From CSSed11-175R1 sp041685735 (GTDB lineage Bacteria > Actinomycetota > Nitriliruptoria > Nitriliruptorales > Nitriliruptoraceae): a stretch of DNA of 5,602 bases. Positions 5,573 through 5,602 of the stretch are shown here, one piece after another. The translations under genes and the position numbers were made by a program. Each line of letters starts with the position of its first letter. Position 1 is the first letter of the stretch. A model generated the notes under the pieces. The model made no database searches and was not told the origin of the DNA. It worked only from the letters and a program-made list of their open reading frames with translations. The stretch is from the NCBI GenBank assembly GCA_041685735.1, contig JAWLFE010000139.1, forward strand, positions 1-5,602. Reading direction: 5' to 3'.

Positions 5573-5602
5573 GGTGTCGGAGCCCCGGTGAGGTGGAGGT
5601 GC

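Noticed and set aside
1..5602. Mobile elements, CRISPR arrays, tRNA or rRNA genes, defence or toxin-antitoxin modules
   Set aside because: No transposase or integrase motifs, terminal repeats, regularly spaced repeats or cloverleaf sequences were seen; the five genes fill almost all of the window and have uniform composition.

Overview
The window comes from a high-GC actinobacterium. The evidence is the strongly GC-rich third codon positions, the GTG and TTG starts, the 4-base gene overlaps, and two protein families essentially confined to Actinomycetota (DUF3039 and DUF3097). A more precise lineage cannot be read from the sequence alone. Coding density is very high, with five complete genes and only short gaps.

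Left block, + strand: a small zinc-ribbon-like DUF3039 protein (20-280), then an 84-base gap holding a recognisable promoter and leader, then a 998-residue bifunctional enzyme (365-3361). This enzyme joins an N-terminal beta-phosphoglucomutase of the HAD superfamily to a C-terminal glycoside hydrolase family 65 disaccharide phosphorylase. It is followed, with a 4-base TTGA overlap, by a YaaA/UPF0246 peroxide-stress-type protein (3358-4140). The fusion carries two consecutive reactions: phosphorolysis of an alpha-glucosyl disaccharide to beta-glucose 1-phosphate, then isomerisation to glucose 6-phosphate. Neither a sugar transporter nor a sugar regulator is visible, so the substrate may be intracellular (trehalose is one candidate), but it cannot be assigned.

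Right block, - strand: a beta-carbonic anhydrase of the mycobacterial Rv1284 type (5002-5538) with a strong ribosome binding site, coupled by a GTGA overlap to a DUF3097 protein (4145-5005). The two blocks converge with only 4 bases between the stop codons of yaaA and the DUF3097 gene, so no conventional terminator fits between them.

The gene families are all known and the region looks like ordinary chromosomal backbone. I see no mobile element, CRISPR array, RNA gene or defence system. The points worth a second look are the phosphorylase-mutase fusion with its unassigned specificity, a probable leaderless promoter at the DUF3039 gene that shares its -10 hexamer with the promoter of the fusion gene, the two stop-start overlaps, and a Toprim-like pattern in DUF3097 that seems to lack the second acidic residue.
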